NCBI RefSeq assembly: GCF_003058085.1
Contig: NZ_QBUD01000013.1
Location: 61,591 to 125,590, forward strand
From: Yoonia sediminilitoris
GTDB lineage: Bacteria; Pseudomonadota; Alphaproteobacteria; Rhodobacterales; Rhodobacteraceae
Length of the DNA: 64,000 nucleotides
Direction: 5' to 3'
The position numbers and the translations under genes were made by a program. A model generated the notes under the pieces. The model was not told the origin of the DNA, did no database searches, and saw only the letters and a list, made by a program, of their open reading frames with translations. Positions 1 through 8,465 of the stretch are shown here, piece by piece (position 1 is the stretch's first letter; each line of letters starts with the position of its first letter).

Positions 1-73
1 AGTTCACATGCGCCACACCAGCGGCGATGTTCTTGGAGACCTTCTTTTTGGTGCGTTTTGTATCACGTGCCAT
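1..73 (-). CDS. rpsK: 30S ribosomal protein S11, N-terminal part (cut by window edge)
   Basis: Only the first 24 codons are present, read leftward from the ATG at 71-73. The peptide starts MARDTKRTKKK and continues SKNIAAGVAHVN, the basic N-terminus followed by the GVAHV segment of bacterial S11, a protein of the 30S platform. It lies 15 nt after the rpsM stop codon, the usual alpha-operon order, and should be cotranscribed with rpsM. The ATG is preceded by AAGGGAGGGC, a strong ribosome binding site. The identification is firm despite the short piece because both context and sequence agree. Confidence 0.93.
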   Translation of the reverse strand, partial: MARDTKRTKKKVSKNIAAGVAHVN

Positions 74-88
74 TGTTCAAGCCCTCCC

Positions 89-457
89 TTATTTCTTCTT
101 ACCGGCAATGGCCTTTGCAGGACCCTTGCGTGTACGTGCGTTGGTTGATGTCCGCTGCCCGCGCACAGGCAGATTGCGACGGTGGCGCAGGCCACGGTAG
201 CAGCCAAGGTCCATCAGGCGCTTGATGTTCATCTGTGTCTCACGACGCAGATCGCCTTCCACCATCAGGTTGGCGTCAATATATTCACGAATTGACAGGA
301 CTTCTGCGTCAGAAAGTTGATTGACGCGACGAGCGCGGTCGATCTTTGTTGCTTCACAGATTTCTTCGGCTTTGGCAGGGCCAATTCCGGTGATGTAGGT
401 CAGGGCGATTGGAACCCGCTTTGCAGTCGGGATGTTTACGCCGGCAATACGTGCCAC
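89..457 (-). CDS. rpsM: 30S ribosomal protein S13
   Basis: S13 sits in the head of the small subunit and contacts the large subunit and P-site tRNA. The 122-residue protein is the usual length. It starts ARIAGVNIP, has the helix-two-turn-helix segment with YITGIG near residue 20, and ends in the conserved C-tail with [15 protein letters not shown] and a lysine-rich end. The frame stays open 30 codons further upstream, but I chose the GTG at 455-457: it gives the family's normal N-terminus and has AAGGA about 9 nt upstream. It is followed at once by rpsK. Confidence 0.96.
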   Translation of the reverse strand: MARIAGVNIPTAKRVPIALTYITGIGPAKAEEICEATKIDRARRVNQLSDAEVLSIREYIDANLMVEGDLRRETQMNIKRLMDLGCYRGLRHRRNLPVRGQRTSTNARTRKGPAKAIAGKKK

Positions 458-514
458 GTGTGCAATTCCTTTTCGTTGCGGGTCCGTCATTCCAGACCCT
501 TTTTTCACAACGTA

Positions 515-584
515 AGCCCGGAGCGGGTGAGCGCCGGGCTGCGTCATATCAGGTGGTCGTTAAATCCGGGGGGCGACCCCGGAT
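515..584 (-). promoter_or_regulatory. Two hairpins in the leader before rpsM
   Basis: The 218-nt gap between adk and rpsM contains two inverted repeats. One is a 7-bp stem (515-521 with 534-540), the other an 8-bp stem (564-571 with 577-584, loop of 5). Neither has a U-tract in the leftward direction, so they do not look like terminators. In E. coli the leader before rpsM is a structured target for S4 repression of the alpha operon; the position here is the same, but the link is inference. Confidence 0.35.
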
Positions 585-675
585 AAACAGATTGATTCCC
601 TTGCGGGATGGCGCTGTTTAGAAGCGTTGGTGATGAGCGTCAAGCCCCGTCAAGCCGTTTCGGCAAGGTGCTGAA

Positions 676-1326
676 TCAGGCGCTTGCCAAAGCAGCATTT
701 ATGCTTGCCGCGACCTCATCCATACTGGCCAGACCATTGACTGTTTTCAGGTCGCCCTTGGCATAATAGTAGCCAACCAAAGGGCTGGTCTGTTTGTAGT
801 AGGCAAACAGGCGTGTCCGCAGGCTTTCTTCGTTGTCATCGGCGCGGCGCGTGATTTCGGCGCTGCCACAGTTGGAACATTTGCCATCGGCAGGAATTGG
901 CTTGGTGTTGTCGTTATAGACCTCACCACAGGATGCACAGCTTGACCGGGCAGTGATCCGGTCAACAAGCGCATCGTCATCAACTTGCATCTCGATCACC
1001 GCATCAATGTTTTCACCCATATCTACCAGCAAGCGGCCCAGCGCATCTGCTTGCGCCAGCGTGCGGGGGAAACCGTCGAAGATATAGCCGCCGGCACCAT
1101 TGTCAGCCTCGAGCTGTTCGCGAATCAGACCGATGACAATATCATCTGTGACCAGTTCACCGCGGTCCATCACAGCAGCAACTTGCTTGCCCATTTCGGT
1201 GCCACTGGTGCGCGCTGCGCGCAGCATGTCGCCGGTGCTGAGCTGTACCATGTTGCGTTCGTCCACCAGCCTGCGTGCCTGTGTCCCTTTACCCGCACCC
1301 GGCGGCCCCAAAAGTATGATATTCAT
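676..1326 (-). CDS. adk: Adenylate kinase
   Basis: Cytosolic enzyme catalysing ATP + AMP to 2 ADP. The 216-residue protein opens with the P-loop GPPGAGKGT (residues 7-15). It has the NMP-binding segment with STGDMLRAA, the GFPRTLAQA motif, and a long LID domain with four cysteines in two CxxC pairs (CASC and CSNC). This marks the zinc-binding LID type found in many bacteria. The ATG overlaps the secY stop codon in an ATGA arrangement (1323-1326), so translation is coupled. The secY-adk-rpsM order is usual for alphaproteobacterial ribosomal clusters. Confidence 0.97.
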   Translation of the reverse strand: MNIILLGPPGAGKGTQARRLVDERNMVQLSTGDMLRAARTSGTEMGKQVAAVMDRGELVTDDIVIGLIREQLEADNGAGGYIFDGFPRTLAQADALGRLLVDMGENIDAVIEMQVDDDALVDRITARSSCASCGEVYNDNTKPIPADGKCSNCGSAEITRRADDNEESLRTRLFAYYKQTSPLVGYYYAKGDLKTVNGLASMDEVAASINAALASA

Positions 1327-2684
1327 CGACGCGCTGGTCCTTTGCGTTTATTCGCGCCCCGCTTACCACGCAGCTGCGACTTTTCAATCAGACCTTCGTA
1401 CTGGTGAGCAACGAGATGGGATTGAATCTGTTGGATAGTGTCCATGCCAACGGACACGATAATCAGCACTGATGTGCCCCCGAAATAGAACGGAATGGAA
1501 AGCTGTGCGCGGATAATCTCGGGCAGCAAAGCAACCAGCGCAAGATACCCCGAGCCAAGAACCAGAACACGCGTGACGACATAATCAAGATATTCCTGCG
1601 TGGCTTTACCGGGGCGGATACCCGGCACATAGCCATTCTGGTTCTTTAGATTGTCGGCCACATCTTCCGTCTTGAACGCAACTTCACGGGTGTAGAAGTA
1701 GGTGAAAAAGATGATCATGCCGCCAAAAAACAGCAGGTAGAGCGGCTGTCCGGGGCCAAAGTACGCCAGAATAGTCGACATGATAGGGCTGGCTGAACCA
1801 CCGCTGAATGTGCTGATCGTTGTCGGCAGCAAAAGCAAAGCAGAGGCAAAGATCGCGGGAATCACACCGGCGGGGTTCACCTTGATCGGCAAGTGGCTGG
1901 ATGAGCCGTCATAGACTTTCATGCCGCGCTGCTGACGCGGATACTGGATATGGATCTTGCGCAGGCTGCGTTCCATGAACACAACAAACGTCAGGATCAC
2001 AATGACCATCAGGATGATGCCCACAATCACCACCGGGCTGATCGCGCCGGACCGCCCCTGCGACAGGAACTGCGCCATCGCAGCGGGAATTTCAGCAATA
2101 ATGCCCACAAAAATGATCAGCGAAATACCGTTACCTATCCCGCGCGCTGTGATCTGCTCACCGATCCACATCAGGAACATGGTGCCGCCAACGATTGTCA
2201 CCATGCAGGCAATACGAAAGAACATCCCCGGATCAGAGGCCAGACCGCCCGCTTCAAGACTGACAGCAAGGCCATAGGCCTGCGCGGTTGCCAACGCCAC
2301 CGTACCATAACGGGTATATTGGTTCAGCTTACGCCGCCCGGCTTCGCCCTCTTTCTTGAGGTTTTTCAGCGGCTCCCACATCGCGCCCAAAAGCTGAACG
2401 ACGATCGAGGCCGAAATGTAGGGCATGATCCCAAGTGCAAATATCCCCATACGAGACAGCGCGCCGCCGGTGAACATGGACAGGATGCCGCCAATACCAG
2501 AGGCGGCTTGTTCCATGAATTCACGCAATGCCAGATTGTCGATTCCAGGGATGGGGATATACGTTCCCAGCCGATACACCATCAACAATCCAATGGTGAA
2601 GAAAATGCGCTGACGTAGTTCAGTTGCCTTGCCGAAGGCGCTCCAACTGACGTTGGCTGCCATTTGCTCTGCTGCAGAAGCCAT
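1323..2684 (-). CDS. secY: Preprotein translocase subunit SecY
   Basis: Core channel of the Sec translocon in the inner membrane, partner of SecE and SecG and target of SecA. The 453-residue protein has the ten hydrophobic segments expected, an N-terminal region with [19 protein letters not shown] and the plug region downstream. The conserved cytoplasmic loop carries [11 protein letters not shown], and a further loop has PGIRPGK near residue 355. The C-terminus is basic. It lies in the leftward ribosomal operon, 105 nt after rplO and overlapping adk by 4 nt. Confidence 0.97.
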   Translation of the reverse strand: MASAAEQMAANVSWSAFGKATELRQRIFFTIGLLMVYRLGTYIPIPGIDNLALREFMEQAASGIGGILSMFTGGALSRMGIFALGIMPYISASIVVQLLGAMWEPLKNLKKEGEAGRRKLNQYTRYGTVALATAQAYGLAVSLEAGGLASDPGMFFRIACMVTIVGGTMFLMWIGEQITARGIGNGISLIIFVGIIAEIPAAMAQFLSQGRSGAISPVVIVGIILMVIVILTFVVFMERSLRKIHIQYPRQQRGMKVYDGSSSHLPIKVNPAGVIPAIFASALLLLPTTISTFSGGSASPIMSTILAYFGPGQPLYLLFFGGMIIFFTYFYTREVAFKTEDVADNLKNQNGYVPGIRPGKATQEYLDYVVTRVLVLGSGYLALVALLPEIIRAQLSIPFYFGGTSVLIIVSVGMDTIQQIQSHLVAHQYEGLIEKSQLRGKRGANKRKGPARR

Positions 2685-2704
2685 AAGGGGCCCTTTTCAT
2701 GATC

Positions 2705-2738
2705 AACGCCGCCATCCGGTTTCCCGAGCGGCGGCGTT
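2705..2738 (-). other. Inverted repeat between rplO and secY
   Basis: A perfect 9-bp stem (AACGCCGCC at 2705-2713 and its complement at 2730-2738) with a 16-nt loop lies just upstream of secY in the 105-nt rplO-secY gap. No U-tract follows in the leftward direction, so a terminator is unlikely. It may be an mRNA processing or attenuation site within the operon. Confidence 0.4.
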
Positions 2739-2789
2739 TGGAAAACTTCAAAAAGACATGTAGGCGACCGGCTGGTCGCTCACAAGGTC

Positions 2790-3263
2790 TTACTCAGCCG
2801 CCACCGGGGTTGCCACGGTCAGCGAACCGCCCGCCTTTTCGACAGCTTCGATCGCGCCCTTGGATGCACCTGTCACAGTGATGTTGGCTTTGGCCTTGAA
2901 ATCGCCCTTGGCCAGAACGCGGATACCGTCCTTTTTGCGGCGAACCAGGCCGGATGCGATCAGCGCTTCCTCGGTGATGTCTGCCTTGGCGTCGATCTTG
3001 CCCTCGTCGATGAACTTCTGGATCAGGCCCAGGTTCACAACGGCGAATGTCTTGCGGTTGATGTTGTTAAAGCCGCGCTTTGGAAGGCGCTGGTACAAAG
3101 GCATTTGCCCGCCTTCATAACCCTTGATCGCAACACCCGAGCGGGATTTCTGACCCTTGATACCACGGCCACCGGTTTTACCCATGCCGGACCCTGGGCC
3201 ACGGCCAATGCGTTTCTTGCGTTGGGTTGCGCCTGGGTTGTCAGACAGTTCGTTCAATTTCAT
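2790..3263 (-). CDS. rplO: 50S ribosomal protein L15
   Basis: L15 binds 23S rRNA in the late stages of 50S assembly. The chosen start gives 157 residues beginning [12 protein letters not shown], followed by the glycine- and basic-rich stretch with [15 protein letters not shown] and the [18 protein letters not shown] motif typical of L15. The frame is open 21 codons further upstream, but the ATG at 3261-3263 has AGGAGA at ideal spacing and matches the family start. In most bacteria rpmD and rpsE precede rplO. Here the preceding DNA is decayed and no rpmD is present in the window, so rplO must have its own promoter in about 3264-3480. Confidence 0.96.
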   Translation of the reverse strand: MKLNELSDNPGATQRKKRIGRGPGSGMGKTGGRGIKGQKSRSGVAIKGYEGGQMPLYQRLPKRGFNNINRKTFAVVNLGLIQKFIDEGKIDAKADITEEALIASGLVRRKKDGIRVLAKGDFKAKANITVTGASKGAIEAVEKAGGSLTVATPVAAE

Positions 3264-3481
3264 GTCGCTTCTCCTCTTGCCGGAATTGGCCCCCAGCGAC
3301 GGGAGCGGCCAAACACGGCGTTGCATGTGAGTCGGGGCGAGTGCCTGCCGACCAGCGGCGTATAGACGGGGCTTACGGACAGGTCAAGAAAGCATCAGCT
3401 GCAAATACGGATGCCATGGAGGGACGGCATGCGCCGAAGCGGCAAGGCAAAAGTACCAGACAGGCATTGGCCTCAATCTCA

Positions 3482-3540
3482 TAAAAAAAACGCTCGCGCA
3501 GTTCACGAGGGAGGAGAAGTCCGTGTTCCACGCGAGCGTT
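3482..3540 (-). terminator. Intrinsic terminator, leftward
   Basis: A perfect 10-bp stem (AACGCTCGCG at 3489-3498 paired with 3531-3540) with a 32-nt loop is followed in the leftward direction by eight Ts and then AT. This is a textbook intrinsic terminator for transcription coming from the decayed ABC-transporter region at 3.7-4.2 kb. It shields the rplO operon from that transcription. Confidence 0.8.
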
Positions 3541-3642
3541 CTTGCTCTTGATTATGACGATACCGTTCTTGCAGATTTGGCGGCTTTTTTAAATCGCGGG
3601 GATTGTGTCCCCTTGCTGATCACGCTCAGCGATCGTCAATGA
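3523..3642 (+). pseudogene. Possible HAD-family phosphatase remnant (39 codons)
   Basis: A short frame starts at the GTG at 3523, behind a very strong Shine-Dalgarno sequence (GAGGGAGGAG at 3507-3516). It encodes 39 residues and stops at TGA 3640-3642. Near the N-terminus it carries LALDYDDT, which fits the hhhDxDxT motif I of HAD hydrolases, and PLLITLSDRQ resembles a degraded motif II (normally ...VTGR). No further HAD sequence follows. It could be the start of a deleted HAD gene, or chance similarity, because the frame overlaps the leftward terminator. Confidence 0.35.
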
Positions 3643-3709
3643 TCGCGCAAGGTTTTTCTGCACTGCCGCAAGAAACTATGCGACGGCGCAGAAGCTGGTG
3701 CAATTTTCA

Positions 3710-4200
3710 GCAACCATTACCCGAGAGGATGGGGTCTGCTGCCAATTTAAGCCCCCAACAAAGTGGTGCGGTCACTTCGCACCCTGAGATTTTGGCCAGT
3801 TCCTGCTCAAAATCTTTCATCTCTGCGCCCCCAGCGATCAGGTGGCGGATGTCCTCGCGTGCAATATTTTCGCACCTGCCCGCCCCTAACACTTGGCCAG
3901 GGGCGAGAAGGCTCATTCTATCTGCTTTCAGTTTTGAATGGATTTCATTACGGATGAAAAAAGGTGACAGCCATGTCCCTGCGTTCCTTCACCAACGCAA
4001 TCGTTTTGAGCACTTTCAAATGCTGCTATGACCCAAAGCCGAGGTCGGTTGGTCAAGGACAAGCCCCTTTGCCCCAAAAATGATCGGCCGCGCTATGGCA
4101 TTGGCGAGCGTTGCTTGTCCGCACTGGGCCTGCGTTCGATCACTGAACTGACTCCCAATCTTGATGCAAATGGCAGGCAAAAAAAATCCGCAAAGCCGGA
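3710..4200 (-). pseudogene. Sugar ABC-transporter ATP-binding protein, decayed
   Basis: Leftward remnants of one ATPase gene can be read in several frames. From about 4155 to 4020: AIARPIIFGAKGLVLDQPTSALG, the Walker B and D-loop region with the catalytic Glu replaced by Gln. From about 4015: VLKTIALVKERRDMAVTFFHP then stop, matching the region before the H-loop. From about 3910: SLLAPGQVLGAG and EDIRHLIAGGAEMKDFEQEL, the C-terminal segment typical of ribose/fructose-type importers. Walker A and the N-terminal third are not found. Frameshifts, an in-frame stop and loss of the N-terminus show a dead gene. I quote single segments only; the precise ends are approximate. Confidence 0.75.
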
Positions 4201-4881
4201 GATTTGCGTCGAATTGTTGATCAGGCGTCTGGGGCTTCAATCGCCTTGTACGCAGCTTCACAAGTATGGGAGCCAACGGCCAAAACACAGTCTATCTACA
4301 CGTCGGGTTGCAACACTGCGTCAGTTCAGGTGTCGATTTGCCTGAGATCATGACCCATACATCATGTTAAATTCGAAGCCCAAGCCTTCGAAATACCCAG
4401 TGCAGCCATCAATCAACGCCGTGTTCAACGCTTCCGGTATCAGGGACGGGCTATTGCATTTACTCTTTGAATGATTTCTCGCGGATCTGCCTACATCAAA
4501 CTCAGGCTGTCCGACGTGCATCAGTGCGCCAACATAAGCGGTGGCTTCCAAGCCAGATTTCATCATCACCACCGATATGCGGCAATCGACTGCGGTCCGG
4601 TTTGCACCCAAACAGCATCTGCATATGTCAAAGCAACAACGTCCCCGTCAGGCCGCGTTGCAGTGGCCGCAAATTGCAAGGAGTTTGCACGTATATATCG
4701 CACGCAGCGCATTTCGCGGACGGTCCATGTGATCCGTTATTCACCAAATACCTAAAAAACAGATTTGCCGAGCGTGGGTGTTGCTCGAAATCAGCATATG
4801 CACTCAGGCTGCGCGCCAGCAACCAGTGGATGGCACAATACGATTCTTGTTACTGTCCAAGTTCGCGGGCTTTGCCAAGCG
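4201..4881. other. Non-coding or decayed stretch downstream of flgI
   Basis: No credible intact gene is visible in about 680 nt. A leftward frame (4348-4611) has a protein-like stretch, including SGLEATAYVGALMHVGQPEF, but I cannot assign it to a family and it lacks a convincing start. It may be another remnant of the operon that held the sugar ABC transporter. Base composition is more AT-rich than the flanking genes, in keeping with long neglect. Confidence 0.5.
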
Positions 4882-5988
4882 TCAGCGGACAATAAACTCG
4901 GCGTGCAGTGCACCGCTGGCCTTAATGCTCTTGAGGATATCAATCATATCTCTGGGAGCCACGCCCAGCGCATTCAACCCTGCGACAACCTCGCTCAGTG
5001 ATGTGCCCTCGCGCACTTCTGCCAGCCCAATCCCGGGCTCTTCAATGATGGCGGCGTCTGTTCGGGGGACAATGACCGTCTCTCCTTCCGCAAACGGGTT
5101 TGGCTGCACAACAAGCGGCGCCTCCTGGATGCGCAGCGTAAGGTTGCCTTGGCTCACCGCGACCCGGCTGATGCGCACATCCTCGCCCATCACAATTGTT
5201 CCGGACCTTTGGTCTACGACAACGCGGGCGCGCCTTTCGGGCTCAACCATGATATTTTCGATCCGACCCAAAGCATGTGCGGGCGACCGCATCCCCGAGG
5301 CCGCAATCGATAATTCTACCGTTCCCGCGTCCAACATGACCGCAACGGCGCGCTCAAAATCCTGATTGATCGCCATCTCAATCCGCCCCGCAGTTGTGAA
5401 GTCCGGTGTGCGCAAAGCTAACCGAAGAGTCGTCATACCGGCAAAGTCGAATGCAACCTCGCGCTCTATGATTGCCCCGGAAGGGATCACACCAGCGGTC
5501 GGCACGCCTTGTATCACGGCCGCGCCATCACCCTGAGCGGCTGCGCCGCCCGCAATGATTGTACCTTGTGCTACAGCATAGATGTCGCCGTCGGCGGCAT
5601 TCAGCGGGGTCATAATCAGCGTTCCCCCCAACAAACTGTTTGCATCGCCAATTGCTGATACGGTCACATCCATTGGACTACCCGCCCGCGCAAACGGAGG
5701 CAGCGACGCAGTTACCAGAACAGCGGCAACATTTTTGGGACGAAACTGTTCACCCGTGACATTCACGCCAAGACGTTCCAATATATTGCTTAGCATCTCT
5801 TCGGTGAAGGGCGCGTTTCGCAACCCATCGCCAGTCCCGTTCAACCCCACGACAAGTCCGTATCCGACAAGATCGTTTGAGCGTACACCATCAAATTCCA
5901 CCAGGTCTTTGATACGAATTGGCGAGGCGTTGGCCGACTGCGCAAATAGCAGCAGCAAAATGCCTATGAAAAGCCGCAAATGCTGCAT
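4882..5988 (-). CDS. flgI: Flagellar P-ring protein FlgI
   Basis: FlgI forms the periplasmic P-ring around the flagellar rod. The 368-residue protein has a cleavable signal peptide (hydrophobic to about residue 21, ...AQSANA). The mature region begins SPIRIKDLVEFDGVRSNDLVGYGLVVGLNGTGD, the signature start of FlgI, and GTLIMTPLNAADG follows near residue 140. Length is normal. Its ATG overlaps the flgL stop codon (TGATG at 5986-5990), so the genes are translationally coupled. Nothing flagellar follows it downstream; decayed DNA begins there. Confidence 0.96.
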   Translation of the reverse strand: MQHLRLFIGILLLLFAQSANASPIRIKDLVEFDGVRSNDLVGYGLVVGLNGTGDGLRNAPFTEEMLSNILERLGVNVTGEQFRPKNVAAVLVTASLPPFARAGSPMDVTVSAIGDANSLLGGTLIMTPLNAADGDIYAVAQGTIIAGGAAAQGDGAAVIQGVPTAGVIPSGAIIEREVAFDFAGMTTLRLALRTPDFTTAGRIEMAINQDFERAVAVMLDAGTVELSIAASGMRSPAHALGRIENIMVEPERRARVVVDQRSGTIVMGEDVRISRVAVSQGNLTLRIQEAPLVVQPNPFAEGETVIVPRTDAAIIEEPGIGLAEVREGTSLSEVVAGLNALGVAPRDMIDILKSIKASGALHAEFIVR

Positions 5989-6992
5989 CAGAGGTAACCT
6001 AGTAAGCTAAGTTGCGAAAGCCGCGCGGTGACGCTGTAGTGGGTTTCCAACTGCAATTGTACCGCACTCAAGCGCGAGGCGGTCTCAAATGGGTCCGCCG
6101 AAATCAAATCGTTCTTGGCCATGCTCAAGGCCGTCTTTTGCGAGGTCAACTCTATCGTCGTTTGTTCCACCCGTGCCTCAACAAATCCGATGCGCGATTG
6201 CATTGCCGCAAGACCATCGCTCGAAGCAAAAAGACGAAGCCCGGATTCCTGCAAAAGTTCAGATTTCGTTTGCTGGCTAATCGCAGGGAGATCATTGGCC
6301 ATGGCAGCAAACGCTGCACCTTTCAGGACGTCACGAATGGCCCCATCATCTGCGCGCGCATCGATTTCGAACACCCGGTCCGCGGAAAGGCGTTTCTGGA
6401 CGGGAGCACCTGTATCACCCAAATACCCCATTGTTGCATATCCGCCCGCCGGGTCATCAAACCAAAAATCAATCGCGGCTCCAATGGCCGCTGTCGTGGT
6501 AGCGCCACCTATCGCTGTCTGGAGATCGGCCAACATGTCATCCGCCGTTGCAAGCACCAGACCCTCTGTCTCAACGCCGCCAAAAAGTGAACGATCAGCG
6601 AGCCGCGTATTTAGGCTTGCAACCATGCTTTCAAATGTCCCACGGGCTGCGGCGGCCGAGACATCAACCTGCTGCGGTGTGCTAACGTTGTTCAGGATCA
6701 ACAGGTCAGAACTTGTTTGACTGCGTGCCGCATCCACCTTTTCAAGCATGATTTGCATTGTGCTCAATTGCATGCCGGTCTCGCGCGCAATCTGTGCGTA
6801 TCCAACATTTAGCTCCAGACTGTAATTGATTCCCGACAATTGTGTCGTTTGCCCGCCCAAAGTGGCGCTTACATCTGTGACCCGACCGGTCGACAAGCTT
6901 TGGGCAAGGCGGCTCAAATCTGATTTGATGGTGCCACTATTGCGCATGGACACAAATTGCTGGGCCATGTCTCCCACGGACGTCACTGGCAT
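5988..6992 (-). CDS. flgL: Flagellar hook-filament junction protein FlgL (flagellin-like)
   Basis: FlgL joins the hook to the filament. The 334-residue protein has a flagellin-type N-terminal helix with LSRLAQSLSTGRVTDVSA, a helical region through about residue 130, and a C-terminal helix ending with QLQLETHYSVTARLSQLSLLGYL. It lies directly after flgK (1-nt gap) and overlaps flgI by one base. Similarity to flagellin means a flagellin-family alternative name is possible, but the flgK-flgL order supports FlgL. Confidence 0.9.
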   Translation of the reverse strand: MPVTSVGDMAQQFVSMRNSGTIKSDLSRLAQSLSTGRVTDVSATLGGQTTQLSGINYSLELNVGYAQIARETGMQLSTMQIMLEKVDAARSQTSSDLLILNNVSTPQQVDVSAAAARGTFESMVASLNTRLADRSLFGGVETEGLVLATADDMLADLQTAIGGATTTAAIGAAIDFWFDDPAGGYATMGYLGDTGAPVQKRLSADRVFEIDARADDGAIRDVLKGAAFAAMANDLPAISQQTKSELLQESGLRLFASSDGLAAMQSRIGFVEARVEQTTIELTSQKTALSMAKNDLISADPFETASRLSAVQLQLETHYSVTARLSQLSLLGYL

Positions 6993-6993
6993 A

Positions 6994-8442
6994 TCATAGC
7001 TCCATCAAGCGTTGCATCATAAAATCTGCGGTCTCTATGACCTTGGCGTTGGCTGCGTAAGCTTGTTCGATCCTAAGCAGATTTTGCAGCTCAAGGTCGG
7101 TATCCACACCTTGCGCAAGCTCAGCCTCTCGCAAGGTATCCCAGCGTGCTGCGGTGTAGCTGAGTTGTTCATCAGCTTTCACGCGCGTGGCGCCGATCAG
7201 AGACGTAAACTCTGCCATTCGCCCCGCCGCCGTTCGACTGGCGGCACCGGGGATATCCGCGCGCGTTACATCAAGTGCCGCGATCCATCGGTTGAGTTGG
7301 GTCGCATCACCCGTAGGTCCGGTCGTGGCTGCGTTCAGACCGTCACGCAACAGAGATATCAGCCCACCCTGCAAAGGATCAATCGCCGGGTTAAGCGCGA
7401 TCCGCCCGGCGAGCCCTTCCAGATCAGCGGGGTCCAATACCCCACCTTCATCAGTTAACAGGCCCATATCTCCCGGCGCCAGTGTCAGATCGTTGGCGGG
7501 GTCTTGAAACCGCGCGATCAAATCTGCGGCGATCCCATCAAGCGCCCCCTGCGCCTGCACAAGGGTCTGGTCACGCAGAGCAAAAGAGGCACCCATCGAT
7601 CCGCCATCAAGCCGCCCGATACCCGTTACCGGATCAAGCGGGACGCCATCGAGTGTAATGCCCGACAGAGCACCCGATGCAAGCGTCATATCGGCGGTGA
7701 TTGTTGGCGATGGCTCAAAGCCGAATTGCACTGCCTGGGAATCCAGCAGCGTCGTGCCGTTTGTCGTCATCAGGACGATTGAGCCATTTTCGCGGGAAAT
7801 CTCTCGTACCGGGACAATCTCAGCAATCCGGTCGACAACATTCTGGCGTTGATCCAGAAGTGACGATGGATCCTGCCCAATCGATTTGACGCGCAAAATA
7901 TCCTTGTTGAAATCGGCGACTTGCAGCAATGCAGAATTAAGTGTTTCGATGTCACGCGCGATTGCAGCATCGGCTTCTTGTCGCATCCCTTGAATTGAGC
8001 GGTCATTCGAGCTTAGTGTTGTCGTCAAGTCATTCAAACGCGACAGAACATTCGAGAGCCGGACCTCTGACGCTGGATCGCTACTTGCGCGAATGAGCGA
8101 TTGTTCAAACAATGCAAGACGCCCTCCGAGGCTGGCAGGGTCTTCTGCGTCACCCAGCATTTTCTCTAGGCGTTGCAATGTGTCCACACCTCTTTGTTCA
8201 CCGCTAAGCGCGGCATCGACAAGGCGACGGTCCGCAAGAATACCGGGATCCGAAAAACGCGTGATCGATTCAACACGAACGCCCCCGCCCACACCGCCAC
8301 GTTGCGATGCAATCAGCTCGACCGACCGGCGCCCGTAACCATCAGTGAGCGCATTCGACAGGTTGGACGACGTCACCTCTGCAAAGCGGGAGGTCACCGC
8401 AAGCCCAGATAAAGCGTTGCCTAGTGCACTAGAAATACTCAT
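6994..8442 (-). CDS. flgK: Flagellar hook-associated protein FlgK
   Basis: FlgK (HAP1) is the first junction protein between hook and filament. The 482-residue protein starts SISSALGNALSGLAVTSRFAEV with the SSNLSNALTDGYGRR motif of axial proteins. A coiled middle region includes DLTTTLSSNDRSIQGMRQEAD, and it ends with an amphipathic helix in which LLRIEQAYAANAKVIETAD is characteristic of the family. It lies 23 nt after flgE and 1 nt before flgL. Length is within the short alphaproteobacterial range. Confidence 0.94.
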   Translation of the reverse strand: MSISSALGNALSGLAVTSRFAEVTSSNLSNALTDGYGRRSVELIASQRGGVGGGVRVESITRFSDPGILADRRLVDAALSGEQRGVDTLQRLEKMLGDAEDPASLGGRLALFEQSLIRASSDPASEVRLSNVLSRLNDLTTTLSSNDRSIQGMRQEADAAIARDIETLNSALLQVADFNKDILRVKSIGQDPSSLLDQRQNVVDRIAEIVPVREISRENGSIVLMTTNGTTLLDSQAVQFGFEPSPTITADMTLASGALSGITLDGVPLDPVTGIGRLDGGSMGASFALRDQTLVQAQGALDGIAADLIARFQDPANDLTLAPGDMGLLTDEGGVLDPADLEGLAGRIALNPAIDPLQGGLISLLRDGLNAATTGPTGDATQLNRWIAALDVTRADIPGAASRTAAGRMAEFTSLIGATRVKADEQLSYTAARWDTLREAELAQGVDTDLELQNLLRIEQAYAANAKVIETADFMMQRLMEL

Positions 8443-8465
8443 TGGTCATCTACCCCCGAGGTGCG

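Noticed and set aside
1950..2618. Long rightward frame opposite secY
   Set aside because: It is an antisense shadow of a conserved gene: His/Asp/Arg-rich composition, no start site, no family motif.
4467..4895. Rightward frames of up to 142 codons in the decayed region
   Set aside because: Composition is unlike the neighbours' genes, no start site and no motif; they are chance frames in non-coding DNA.
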